Origin: Planctomycetota bacterium
GTDB taxonomy: Bacteria > Planctomycetota > Uabimicrobiia > Uabimicrobiales > Uabimicrobiaceae
DNA length: 50,579 nt
NCBI GenBank assembly: GCA_029260735.1
Contig: JAJDCR010000005.1
Location: 1-50,579 of the forward strand
Reading direction: 5' to 3'
The position numbers and the translations under genes are program-made. Position 1 is the stretch's first letter. Each line of letters starts with the position of its first letter. Below the pieces are notes generated by a model. It made no database searches. It worked only from the letters and a program-made list of their open reading frames with translations, and was not told where the DNA came from. Of the stretch, positions 24,402-33,117 are shown one piece after another.

Positions 24402-26248
24402 GGTTGATACTCACTAATTTTGACCTTCATATTATTTACGGGATAGCTAATAGGCGAAACAATAAACTCTTCCCCAGCTTCTACTCCTTCTTCTATGATA
24501 ACTAAATCATCTACGATATCTGTAATCTTAATAGAGCGAATTTGTAGCTGTTGATTTTTAACTACATACAGAGTATTGTCCTCTCTCAAAGCAGAATAAG
24601 GAATGGTAAAAGCATTCTCTATTCTCCTTCCTTGAAGAGTAACCTTGACAAACTCACCAGCCTGCAACGCTGGCGACTGAGAATTTTCCCAAGGATTTTC
24701 AACCAGGACAATCAAAGGAATACTGTAGGAGCTTGTATCCATTGGCTCAAACCTAATGACTTTACCTAACCAAGTATAGTCTTTTCCTCCTATAACATTA
24801 GTCACATTAGCATGAAGCTCATGTTTCTCATTCGAGAAGCGATTTATAAGAGCAGGATGTTGGAAAAGTTTCGCCAAAAGATCTCGGTGAATCATGGTTC
24901 GTATTTCTACAGCTTTGCTGTCTTCTAATACACATAGAATTTCACCAGAGTTAACCACTGTCCCTACTTCTATTCGGTTTTCTTGGATACGTGCCGTAAA
25001 AGGGCAGAAAATACGTGTTCTTGCTTCTTGGTTTTGAGCATCATTCCAGACCAACTTAGCATCATTAAGAGTGGACTCGCTAGTTGCTATCTGTTGAGGC
25101 AAAACAGAGTGTTTGGTTTTTAATTCCGCTAAAGCACTTGCTAAAGAAAGATATGTTTGCCTAGCATCAGCCCATTCTTTTTCACTTAGTCTATTTGCTT
25201 GGTAAAGGATTTGCTCACGCTGCATAATTTCTTGAGCAATCTTTACACTTTCTTCAACAAAACGAATTTGATGGGCGAGATTTTCTTGTTGTTTTTTTAG
25301 GAGATGAATCTGCGATTGGGCTGACTTAATTTGGGTTTGAGCACGACTGATTGCCAGTTGATAGTCAGAATTGTCTGTCTCTAGTAAAAGCTCCCCCTCT
25401 GGGATAAATTTTCCTGCTCGTAAGTGGCTATGAATTTTCACAACTCGTCCATTTACTTGGGAGATAATCTTTACCAAGCGCTGAGGGTGAACTTGTCCAT
25501 ACCCTGAAACCTTTAAGTTCACTGTTTGAGTCTTTACTTTATCTACCTCTACTAAGGGAGCGAGATTGGCGATTTCCACTTCTGGTTGTTCTTTTTTGTG
25601 CAGCTTCGAAAATACAAAAAGAGAGGTGAGGAGAAAAAATAGGCATAAACTATTGACTAAAAAACGGTACAATTTAAAATTTAAAAATTCTCCGCAATAA
25701 ACACAACGTAAAGTTTTTGTTTGATTGTATTCATAACAATTCAGGCATCTTTTGCTTTGAGAGTGTTTCTTTTCTGTCTGAAGAACTTCAGATGAAGGAG
25801 AGGGGGTTGCATCAAGGCTACTAGAGCTACTCATTTTTTCAGTGGTTGCTTTTAGACGAAAGCTAAGCATCCGCATGAGATTTTTGGCAAAATCAGGCAC
25901 TTGACACAGTAGACTATCAAAAACCTCTCGTTGAAGAAAGAAGACAGAAGTTTCTTGATTTGCGACAGCAGAAGCAGAGCGTTTATCCCCGGTTATCACT
26001 CCCATTTCCCCCAGGATCTCGCCTTCTTTCAAGGCAGCTACAGTTACCCCAGAAACAGTTATTTTCACTTCCCCCTTATAAATAACAAAAAACTGTTCGC
26101 TATTGTCATTTTGATGAAAAAGGAAACTTCCGGTAGAAAACTGTTTGCTACCCATCCTTTTGGCAACCATTTCCAAAAAATGATCAGGGAGATTTTTAAA
26201 AATTTCTACCTGGCTTAAAATTTTCTTTTTTTGTTGAAGAGAAATCAT
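24398..26248 (-). CDS. RND membrane-fusion adaptor with N-terminal cNMP-binding domain and zinc ribbon
   Basis: 616 residues with an unusual order. Residues ~15-130 are a cyclic-nucleotide-binding roll with an intact phosphate cassette (GEILGEMGVITGDKRSASA, Arg90). Residues 168-185 form a C-x2-C...C-x2-C zinc ribbon (Cys168, 171, 182, 185). Residues ~194-215 are one transmembrane helix. From ~230 to the end is a HlyD/AcrA-type adaptor: split lipoyl domain, long helical hairpin (~290-400), beta-barrel and membrane-proximal domain. The sensor would be cytosolic and the adaptor periplasmic, which suggests cyclic-nucleotide or redox/zinc control of the pump. Its end overlaps the RND gene by 4 bases, confirming the pairing. 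Confidence 0.85.
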   Translation of the reverse strand: MISLQQKKKILSQVEIFKNLPDHFLEMVAKRMGSKQFSTGSFLFHQNDNSEQFFVIYKGEVKITVSGVTVAALKEGEILGEMGVITGDKRSASAVANQETSVFFLQREVFDSLLCQVPDFAKNLMRMLSFRLKATTEKMSSSSSLDATPSPSSEVLQTEKKHSQSKRCLNCYEYNQTKTLRCVYCGEFLNFKLYRFLVNSLCLFFLLTSLFVFSKLHKKEQPEVEIANLAPLVEVDKVKTQTVNLKVSGYGQVHPQRLVKIISQVNGRVVKIHSHLRAGKFIPEGELLLETDNSDYQLAISRAQTQIKSAQSQIHLLKKQQENLAHQIRFVEESVKIAQEIMQREQILYQANRLSEKEWADARQTYLSLASALAELKTKHSVLPQQIATSESTLNDAKLVWNDAQNQEARTRIFCPFTARIQENRIEVGTVVNSGEILCVLEDSKAVEIRTMIHRDLLAKLFQHPALINRFSNEKHELHANVTNVIGGKDYTWLGKVIRFEPMDTSSYSIPLIVLVENPWENSQSPALQAGEFVKVTLQGRRIENAFTIPYSALREDNTLYVVKNQQLQIRSIKITDIVDDLVIIEEGVEAGEEFIVSPISYPVNNMKVKISEYQP

Positions 26249-26302
26249 ATATAGCCGCCAATGAAAGTAGACAAAATCTGTGTAATCGCGACAGAAAAAA
26301 CC

Positions 26303-27160
26303 CTAAAGTCCTATTTTTTCTCTTTCTATTTTTAAAATGCTTTGAGTGTTTTTTGTGACATATCTATAGCAATAGACACTCGCCAAAACTAAGGTAGTTA
26401 TTAATCCCCCGCCTACAAGAATATCATAAGCGAAGACTTTGGTAATTACCATTAGAAGAAAAGCTACTGTTCCAAAGATAGAAAAAAATTGGGCCATACT
26501 CTTTAAAAGAACTCCCTTGATAAGAATTTTTTTAAGAATTAAGTACAGTCTGTTCTTCTCTGGTTTTGATAGCTCTAAACTCTGTTGTCCTCGATTGAGA
26601 AATATATTAGAGAATAGAGACAAAAACACTGCTGTAAACAAAGAAAAACAGCTAACTCCCATCAAGGTAATTAGCATATCATTGAGAAATTTTGATTGGC
26701 CAGCTTCATAAAAAACGAGATGTAAAGAAACAATAGCTCCTAGAACAGTGGATATGGAGCTTAAAACTTGGTTGGTTTCTTTATAACGATCACAGAGTTT
26801 TGAGTATAGCTTATAGCGATGTACTGTAGGGTCACTCTCGATTTCTTCTACCTCTAAGTCCAGTTTACTTTCTATCCCAACTTCCTGGGAAGATTTAATG
26901 TAGCTTCTGATATCAGAGGATTTTTCTACTTTTGGAGGAAGTTTTCCTTCAAAATCAATGCTTGTTTCACTCTTGGGACTAGTTAAGTTGGTAAAAGTGT
27001 TCCCTACCATTGAAAAATTATCGATATGCTCTTTTAGAAACTTCATTCCACTTTGGTCACGGAATAAACGAAGTTCACCATCTTCGACGATCTTAATAAG
27101 TTCTTCCGGTTCCAGTTTCAAAATTTTTTGAGTTTGTTCGAAACTATAATATTCTTTCAT
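26303..27160 (-). CDS. Membrane protein with N-terminal MerR/excisionase-type HTH
   Basis: 285 residues. Residues ~1-50 (YYSFEQTQKILKLEPEELIK, then GELRLFRDQSGMKFLKEHI) resemble the HTH_17 / excisionase DNA-binding domain. A polar linker follows, and four hydrophobic helices fill about residues 130-270. A DNA-binding-like head tethered to the membrane could be a one-component regulator, although HTH_17-like modules in planctomycete proteins are sometimes repurposed. It lies 54 bases upstream of the adaptor gene on the same strand and may be its first operon gene. Confidence 0.6.
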   Translation of the reverse strand: MKEYYSFEQTQKILKLEPEELIKIVEDGELRLFRDQSGMKFLKEHIDNFSMVGNTFTNLTSPKSETSIDFEGKLPPKVEKSSDIRSYIKSSQEVGIESKLDLEVEEIESDPTVHRYKLYSKLCDRYKETNQVLSSISTVLGAIVSLHLVFYEAGQSKFLNDMLITLMGVSCFSLFTAVFLSLFSNIFLNRGQQSLELSKPEKNRLYLILKKILIKGVLLKSMAQFFSIFGTVAFLLMVITKVFAYDILVGGGLITTLVLASVYCYRYVTKNTQSILKIEREKIGL

Positions 27161-27206
27161 AGTAGTTTCCTAAACAATCGTTCCCTACCTTTTGAATTTA
27201 AAGAAG

Positions 27207-27240
27207 AAAGGGGTGAAAAAAGTTTATTTTTCACCCCTTT
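27207..27240 (-). terminator. Terminator after the 107-residue protein gene
   Basis: A 13-bp stem AAAGGGGTGAAAA / TTTTCACCCCTTT. On the minus strand the second arm ends in TTTC TTC. It separates the small gene at 27354-27677 from the membrane HTH gene. Confidence 0.6.
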
Positions 27241-27353
27241 TTAGCACAGAAATTTCTCTGAGATATTAGGGTATAATATAGCATTATTTAAAATAATTAA
27301 ATAAGTCAATCAAAATAGTAATCAATATAAATCCACTTACTTTATTTTTTAGC

Positions 27354-27677
27354 TTACAGAACCCCAATTTTAGTTTTTGGTCTTTCTCCATAGTGGAGAT
27401 TAAATTCTAATAAACCCTCATGGGTATCGGTTTCATTGAAATTAACATATCCCATTGCAAAATGCTGTGAGTTTCCCATGTTAAAGCTATAAGAGTTAGA
27501 ACCTGGTTGCAAAGAAAGCTCACAGTCATCTACTACCTTACCATCCAAAAGAAAATTTACGGAACAGTTGTGAGAACCAGAGGATTGCCAAGAAACTGTA
27601 ACAATGTCACTATTCTTATAATTCCATGACTTGCTTCCAGAGTCCCCCACAATATGTCTGCTGTATGATGAGGCCAT
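27354..27677 (-). CDS. Small beta-rich protein of unknown function
   Basis: 107 residues, Ser/Asn-rich with alternating hydrophobic strands (SDIVTVSWQSSGSHNCSVNF, LLEFNLHYGE), no signal peptide and no family I recognise. The strand pattern suggests a compact beta-sandwich or lectin-like cytosolic protein. It is transcribed away from the Ser/Thr kinase gene, with 116 bases between their starts, so they share a promoter region. A terminator follows it, so it is monocistronic. Confidence 0.55.
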   Translation of the reverse strand: MASSYSRHIVGDSGSKSWNYKNSDIVTVSWQSSGSHNCSVNFLLDGKVVDDCELSLQPGSNSYSFNMGNSQHFAMGYVNFNETDTHEGLLEFNLHYGERPKTKIGVL

Positions 27678-27793
27678 AGCTTTATTCCTAAAAAGATATA
27701 TTTTAGTTTGAAATAAACGTTTAGGATTACCAAATGAGCAAGTTTCAAGAAGCTAAATGATTTATTTGGTAATTATTAAATGATTATTATATT

Positions 27794-30739
27794 ATGATAA
27801 GAAAGTTTCATAAAGAGTTTTTTTTCTTTTTCCCAGAAAGGAAAGAGTTGAGCCAAGACAAATTGTCCCCAGAAGAGTCGGATCTTGCCTTAGCAAAAAC
27901 AGCCGTTCTCCTAGATTATATTTCTCCTGAATCAATAGCCACCTGCTTAGAAATTCAAAAAAAAATATCTCAACAGGGATTTCCCGCTTCCTTGATGCAA
28001 ATTATGAGAAAAAAGAAGCTATTGAGCGACCCTCAGATCCAAAATATAGCAAGTAAGTCTTTTGCTCGCTATAAAATTATTGGAGAGCTAGGCGAAGGAG
28101 GAATGGGAAAAGTCTACAAAGCATACGATCCTCGTCTTGACAGAGTAGTTGCTTTAAAGATTTTATTGCAAGAGCAGGAGAAAAACACCCTTAGCATTGA
28201 GCGCTTTTTACGAGAAGCCAAAGCAACAGCAACTCTTCATCATCCTCACATTGTAACGCTATATGAAATCGGACAAAATCAAGGAAAACACTATTTCACA
28301 ATGGATTTTGTGGAAGGACAGTCCTTAAAAGAGTTTCTTCGCAAGAACAAACTTTCCATCAAACAAATTGTCGAAATCATGCTAAAAGTTACCGAGGCTA
28401 TCCAAGTTGCGCATAGGCAGGGTATTATCCACCGAGATATTAAACCAGCCAATATTATGATCGATAAAGAAGGCCAGCCAAAGGTAATGGACTTTGGGCT
28501 TGCTAAAAAAGTAAGGGGAGAGACTAAGCTTTCGCAGACCGGAGCAATTATAGGCACCCCCCACTACATGCCTCCTGAGCAAGCCGAAGGAAAACCCAAA
28601 GAAATTGATGCTCGAAGTGATGTTTACTCCTTAGGTGTAGTTCTTTATGAAATGCTCACAGGAAGAACACCTTTTGCAGGACATTCTATCATCCAAATTC
28701 TTACTCAAGTTATGAGTAAAGAGCCTCCCGCTCCCTCTTCTATCAAGCCTAAAATCCCCAAAGATATTGAGTGCATATGCCTAAAAGCCCTCGAAAAGAA
28801 AAAGAGCAGACGCTACCAAAGCGCGACTTCTTTTTATGATGATTTGCTGAGTTTTTCCCGGGGAGAAATGATCAAAGCTCGTCCTGCCAGTTACAGCAGG
28901 CGGATTTATCAAAAAATACGCCGAAGCAAAACGATGTCCTTAACTTTCATTGCTATCCTTCTAATTTTAGGAGGATCTGCAACAAGCCTTTGGATTCAAA
29001 ATAAGATGGAAAATCAGCGCCAGGCAAAAATTTTGAATGAATCAATTAGAGCAAAGAAAAAAGAAATGAAAAAAGCATTAGAGATTGCTCATAGTTTTCT
29101 CTCTCAAGCCCAGAAAGCAAAGAATTTAGACAAAATATCCTCGACAACAAACTTAAATATTCTTAAAAAAGAAAAGGGCAAAGCTCTGATCAAGGAATAC
29201 CAGAAAGTGGTTAAGGAACTCGAAAACAGAGTTTCTTTTGCTCTCAATAACGACCAAGTAAAAATCTGTCTTTATGAATTGGAAAGAGAAATCGGAAAAA
29301 TTTCTCTAAAAATCGACAATGAACTTCTTAGTGAACTTTCTTTTGAACGTTGCCATACTTTACTTCCTTCTTCGGAAAGTCATAAGCTTTTAGAACTAGT
29401 GGATCAAAAAAGAGAAAAGCAAAAAAAGAAAGAAGAGGCTTTGCTTTCTCAAATCATGGATAGCTTAGAAAAAACTCCACCAGCTGAAGGTATGCACGAC
29501 GAGTATGTTACTGCTATTTTAAAAATGCCCAGTAGTCATAACATCGCTCATCTCATCAAATATTTGAAAGAAGGAAATTCATGGCAACGTTTTTTAGCGA
29601 TTGAGTCTCTCGGAAAACTGGGAGAACCCAACGCAAAAGTGGAAGGAAAAGACGTTGTTGAGTGGCTACTAGAGCGTCTAAAACAAGTTGACCTCAGAAG
29701 AAACCTCCGAGAAGTGGAATTTCTTGTGTGGGCTCTAGGGAGATTGCGCGATTCTCGGGCAACTCCTTTTGTCGATGAAGTTCGCTGGCAAATCGGATCA
29801 GAAAGTCTTTTGTGGCAAAAAACAGAAATTCCCTTTCGGTGGCTTCCTGCAGCCTCAAATTTGGTAAACCGAGATAGCCAAGAGCTTTATTTAGAGGGAA
29901 CAGTGCAGTACTCTCAAGGCAATTTTAACAAAGCAATTACTTTTTTCAATCAAGCGATTCAAAAAGATCAGAATAATGCCGATTTTTTCTCTCATCGAGG
30001 TTTATCATACCAAGCATTAGGAGAGCTTACTTTAGCTTTGAAGGATTTTAACTATAGTATTGAACTACGTCCTGAGTTTAGTGAAGGGTATATTAACCGA
30101 GGCTTTTGCCTATACCAACAAAAGAAAGCCCCAGAAGCGATTTCTGATTTCAGTACCGCTCTAAAAATCAAAATCTCACCAGAAGCTTACAATAATAGAG
30201 GTTTTATTCTAGCCTCCTTAGGAAAGTTTAGCCAAGCGATTCAAGATTACGATAGAGCATTAAAGCTTGATCGTCAATTTACCGACGCTTACAATAATCG
30301 TGGCTCCGCTTACTTGGACACACGCCAATATAAAAAAGCCATCGAAGACTATACAAGGGCTCTTGCTCTTTTACCTAAAAATCCTCTTTTCCTCAACAAT
30401 CGAGGTCTCGCTTATTTTTATCTAAAAAAATACCCCGAATCTCTAGATAACTTAAGCCAAGCTTTGCAAGAAAATCCTCGTTATGTAACCGCTTACAACA
30501 ATAGGGGTAATACTCACAAAGCTATAAATAATCTTTCCCAAGCTTTGCAAGATTACAATATAGCAAACCGTTTATCCCCAGAATACCCCACCCCTTACTT
30601 AGGCCGAGGATATATTTATCAAAGTATGGGAAAGCACAAAGCAGCAGTAAAAAACTTTAAGAGATTTCTCAGTTTAAATCCCAAGTCCTCTCGAAAAAAA
30701 GATCTTCTTGCTTATATTAAAAAGCATGGAGGTGGGTAA
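27794..30739 (+). CDS. Hanks-type Ser/Thr protein kinase with transmembrane helix and eight TPR repeats
   Basis: 981 residues. The kinase domain (~93-355) is complete: GELGEGGMGKVYKAYDP, Lys122 in VALKIL, HRDIKPANIM (Asp215), DFGLAKK (Asp233) and GTPHYMPPEQ. A transmembrane helix lies at ~381-401, then a coiled, Lys/Glu-rich stretch (~405-560) and a HEAT-like region (~565-690). Eight TPRs fill ~695-970 (for example PEAYNNRGFILASLGKFSQA), so the sensor part is extracytoplasmic. Residues 1-90 are a helical N-terminal domain starting with an unusual FFFFF run. There is no clear Shine-Dalgarno before the ATG. Such kinases are abundant in planctomycetes; substrate unknown. Confidence 0.9.
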   Translation: MIRKFHKEFFFFFPERKELSQDKLSPEESDLALAKTAVLLDYISPESIATCLEIQKKISQQGFPASLMQIMRKKKLLSDPQIQNIASKSFARYKIIGELGEGGMGKVYKAYDPRLDRVVALKILLQEQEKNTLSIERFLREAKATATLHHPHIVTLYEIGQNQGKHYFTMDFVEGQSLKEFLRKNKLSIKQIVEIMLKVTEAIQVAHRQGIIHRDIKPANIMIDKEGQPKVMDFGLAKKVRGETKLSQTGAIIGTPHYMPPEQAEGKPKEIDARSDVYSLGVVLYEMLTGRTPFAGHSIIQILTQVMSKEPPAPSSIKPKIPKDIECICLKALEKKKSRRYQSATSFYDDLLSFSRGEMIKARPASYSRRIYQKIRRSKTMSLTFIAILLILGGSATSLWIQNKMENQRQAKILNESIRAKKKEMKKALEIAHSFLSQAQKAKNLDKISSTTNLNILKKEKGKALIKEYQKVVKELENRVSFALNNDQVKICLYELEREIGKISLKIDNELLSELSFERCHTLLPSSESHKLLELVDQKREKQKKKEEALLSQIMDSLEKTPPAEGMHDEYVTAILKMPSSHNIAHLIKYLKEGNSWQRFLAIESLGKLGEPNAKVEGKDVVEWLLERLKQVDLRRNLREVEFLVWALGRLRDSRATPFVDEVRWQIGSESLLWQKTEIPFRWLPAASNLVNRDSQELYLEGTVQYSQGNFNKAITFFNQAIQKDQNNADFFSHRGLSYQALGELTLALKDFNYSIELRPEFSEGYINRGFCLYQQKKAPEAISDFSTALKIKISPEAYNNRGFILASLGKFSQAIQDYDRALKLDRQFTDAYNNRGSAYLDTRQYKKAIEDYTRALALLPKNPLFLNNRGLAYFYLKKYPESLDNLSQALQENPRYVTAYNNRGNTHKAINNLSQALQDYNIANRLSPEYPTPYLGRGYIYQSMGKHKAAVKNFKRFLSLNPKSSRKKDLLAYIKKHGGG

Positions 30740-30778
30740 GGTTTGACTAGACTGAAACCGCTTTTGAATGAGATTAGC

Positions 30779-30830
30779 GAAAACCGCGCATATGCGCGGT
30801 TTTCAACACAAAGCATACGCCTTAGGGCGT
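30779..30830. terminator. Bidirectional terminator pair between kinase and helicase genes
   Basis: 30779-30804 is a perfect 26-bp palindrome whose half is GAAAACCGCGCAT, so transcripts in both directions form a GC stem with A and U flanks. A second small hairpin, ACGCC-TTAG-GGCGT (30817-30830), lies right after the helicase stop on the minus strand. Confidence 0.75.
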
Positions 30831-30833
30831 TCC

Positions 30834-32423
30834 TTAGCCACCATCTTTAGCATGCGTGATCAAGGGCTTTTTCCCCTTCTTTTTGAAGCTGATAATGACC
30901 TGTTCCGCTTTGTCAAAAGGCACAGTAACGAAGGAGAATTTCTCCATTACCTGAACATCTTTAATTTGCCGAGGATGGAGGGAAACTCTACTCATAATCA
31001 TCTCAACGAGTTTTCGAGGATTTATTTTGTCTTTTTTACCTAGAGCAACAAAAAGCCGAGCTTTACCTTGTTGATCCAGCTGTTTTCCCCTAACTAAGTT
31101 TTCTTTTGTTTCGCCATAGATTTCAGGGTTTAGTTCTTCCTCAAAACAATAACTGAGTACTACAGCTAACATTTTGCTGACTTCATTTTCTTCGAGTAGT
31201 TTATTCGCCCAATTCTGATATTTAGCATCGACCTCTTCTTTTAAAAGGGTATTGAGATCATCTTGTATTTTTTTCTTTTTTGCTTTTATAATATCTTGGA
31301 CCCGAGGTACTTGTGATCTTTTTATATCCATCTTAGCAACTCGTTGAATAAACATTAATCTCTTATATTCACTGGGAGTAATAAAGGTAATTGCTGTTCC
31401 TTCATTTCCCGCTCTCCCTGTTCGTCCAATTCGATGAACATATGATTCAGGATCTTGAGGTAGAGCATAGTTGATCACATGAGAAAGATTGTTAATATCA
31501 ATACCTCTTGCCGCAACATCTGTTGCGACGAGTATGTTCACTTTTTGTTTTTTGAATTTATCGAGAGTTCTTTCTCTTTGAGCTTGAGATATATCCCCAT
31601 GAATAGCTTCGGCATCATACCCTCTATCTGTCAAGTGACTGACCACCGAGTCCACATCGCTCTTCGTTCGACAAAAAACTAAGCCATAAAAGTTATCTTC
31701 TATATCGATAATTTTACAGAGAGCCTCAAATTTTTCAGAAGCTCTAACTTCAAAATATATTTGTTCTGTCAGGTTTGTTGTAAGTTGCTTTTTCTTGACA
31801 GTGAGAAGCTCATAGCCGTCCATGTACTTTCTCGCTAGCTCTTTTATTTTGCTAGGCATCGTAGCCGAAAACAAAAGTGTCCTTTTGTTCGGGTTAGTGT
31901 GCTTCATGATCTCTTCCATATCTTCGATGAAACCCATATTGAGCATTTCATCAGCCTCATCCAAGATCAATTGCTCAATATCTCCAAGCTTCATCGTTTT
32001 TCGATTAAGATGGTCAATTACTCGACCAGGAGACCCTACGACAATATGAACACCTTTTTTTAACCTACGAAACTGTTGGTCAATAGATTGCCCCCCGTAT
32101 ATGGGAACCGTCTTAATTTTTTTATTCCCTTTTAGGGAGTTAATCTCTTCGGACACTTGGATCGCCAGCTCACGTGTTGGCACGAGAATTATGGCCTGAA
32201 CTGTTTTGGAGTCAGGGTTAATCATTTCAATTAAGGGTAATCCAAAAGCGGCCGTTTTACCTGTTCCAGTCTGAGCCTGAGCGATAATGTTGGTATCGTT
32301 TCTGAGCATAACAGGAATGGTCATAGCTTGAATATCTGTCGGTTCCTCAAAACCTTTTTTGTTGATAGCTTCTAGTACTTCTTCAGAAAGTCCAAGGTCT
32401 TGGAATGTTGTTTTATTAGTCAT
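30834..32423 (-). CDS. DEAD-box RNA helicase, CsdA/DeaD-like
   Basis: 529 residues. All helicase motifs are readable: Q motif (FEEPTDIQ), motif I AQTGTGKT (50-57), Ia PTRELA, II DEAD, III SAT, V ARGID and VI HRIGRTGR. The C-terminal ~75 residues (INPRKLVEMIMSRVSLHPRQ onward) resemble the DbpA-type RNA-binding domain found in DbpA, DeaD and related helicases. Likely role: ribosome assembly and RNA unwinding in the cytoplasm, especially in the cold. CsdA proteins are longer, so this is a compact version. The next gene upstream, NADAR, ends 30 bases before its start. Confidence 0.9.
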   Translation of the reverse strand: MTNKTTFQDLGLSEEVLEAINKKGFEEPTDIQAMTIPVMLRNDTNIIAQAQTGTGKTAAFGLPLIEMINPDSKTVQAIILVPTRELAIQVSEEINSLKGNKKIKTVPIYGGQSIDQQFRRLKKGVHIVVGSPGRVIDHLNRKTMKLGDIEQLILDEADEMLNMGFIEDMEEIMKHTNPNKRTLLFSATMPSKIKELARKYMDGYELLTVKKKQLTTNLTEQIYFEVRASEKFEALCKIIDIEDNFYGLVFCRTKSDVDSVVSHLTDRGYDAEAIHGDISQAQRERTLDKFKKQKVNILVATDVAARGIDINNLSHVINYALPQDPESYVHRIGRTGRAGNEGTAITFITPSEYKRLMFIQRVAKMDIKRSQVPRVQDIIKAKKKKIQDDLNTLLKEEVDAKYQNWANKLLEENEVSKMLAVVLSYCFEEELNPEIYGETKENLVRGKQLDQQGKARLFVALGKKDKINPRKLVEMIMSRVSLHPRQIKDVQVMEKFSFVTVPFDKAEQVIISFKKKGKKPLITHAKDGG

Positions 32424-32443
32424 GTATTTCTCTTTTTCTAATT

Positions 32444-32467
32444 GGCCTCTCTTTTAGAGGCCTTTTT
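32444..32467 (+). terminator. Hairpin with T-tail between NADAR and helicase genes
   Basis: GGCCTCT-CTTTT-AGAGGCC followed by TTTTT on the plus strand. The NADAR stop codon sits in its loop. In the direction of the flanking minus-strand genes there is no U-run, so it would act mainly against plus-strand transcription or as an mRNA 5' hairpin for the helicase. Confidence 0.45.
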
Positions 32468-32930
32468 CTGGGCATTTTAAAATTTCTCGAATATCCATTA
32501 GGATTCTACCGAGTATGTTTTGGCCGCGGCCACTACCTCCATCGCCCCAGTAATCATCTTTTTCTGTATCTTCCATAATTTTTGCCTCGCCCGTTGATAA
32601 AAGTAGCTTTCGCAATTTTCGGTGTTGGGTAAACTTTGCGAATATAGCTTCGCGCATAATATTGACCTTAGCAGAGCCCCAATCCTGACGTAGTTTACTT
32701 TTACGATTACGCCCCATTTGAGCAGCAAGCATTGGCAAGTTAATTTTCCTAATAGCTTCCTGATCTTTTTTATCTTTAAACTTTTGCGATTGGAAATAGT
32801 GTTCCGTCGTAGGCCACCGTTTCCCTTTGGTTACAATTTTGATTGCAAGAGGGAACTAGGCAAAATTAGAAAATTTACCATATTTATCGGCAACACTATA
32901 AAACTTGATCGTTTTGGAGATGGATTTCAT
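32454..32930 (-). pseudogene. NADAR (YbiA-like) gene interrupted by one in-frame TAG
   Basis: Reading the minus strand from ATG at 32928-32930 gives a complete NADAR-family protein of about 158 codons, close to E. coli YbiA (160 aa). Hallmarks: IKFYSVADKYGKFSNFA, RWPTTEHYFQSQKF, AAQMGRNR, DDYWGDGGSGRGQNILGRIL. Codon 25 (plus-strand 32856-32858) is TAG, inside the conserved FSNFA-x-FP region; the frame is otherwise intact. NADAR enzymes are N-glycosidases acting on riboflavin-pathway intermediates or on ADP-ribosylated nucleic acids. TAG is a normal stop elsewhere in this window, so this looks like a young nonsense pseudogene. Initiation inside the frame (TTG at 32738) would lose the active-site half. 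Confidence 0.8.
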
Positions 32931-33117
32931 TTATTAATTGGGATACTCGTTTAGCTACTTCAAAAAATCATCGTTTTCAACTTAACACGCGGTATTGAGA
33001 GGAATGTAGAGCTTGGATGGATGGTTTGCTTTTCAGTGTCTTTTACGAGTTTTGCTAATATGTTAAACAGCTATTTTCTTATTTTTTCTTACAATAGTCA
33101 AATGTTTCTTTTACTTT

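Noticed and set aside
27794..27840. Possible phase variation at the T8 tract near the kinase start
   Set aside because: A run of eight T interrupted by C soon after is modest for this AT-rich genome, and there is no sign of a second frame or alternative start.
30768..31043. 91-codon plus-strand ORF after the kinase
   Set aside because: It runs through the terminator palindrome and then antisense to the conserved C-terminus of the DEAD-box helicase.
32454..32738. Taking the 94-codon TTG-started NADAR fragment as a real small gene
   Set aside because: The conserved NADAR N-terminus continues in the same frame up to ATG 32930 through a single TAG; the short version would lack half the domain.
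32856..32858. TAG read as a recoded amino acid (for example pyrrolysine)
   Set aside because: TAG is used as an ordinary stop in this window (pentapeptide and SDR genes), and no suppressor or pyrrolysine genes are visible. Kept only as a remote option.
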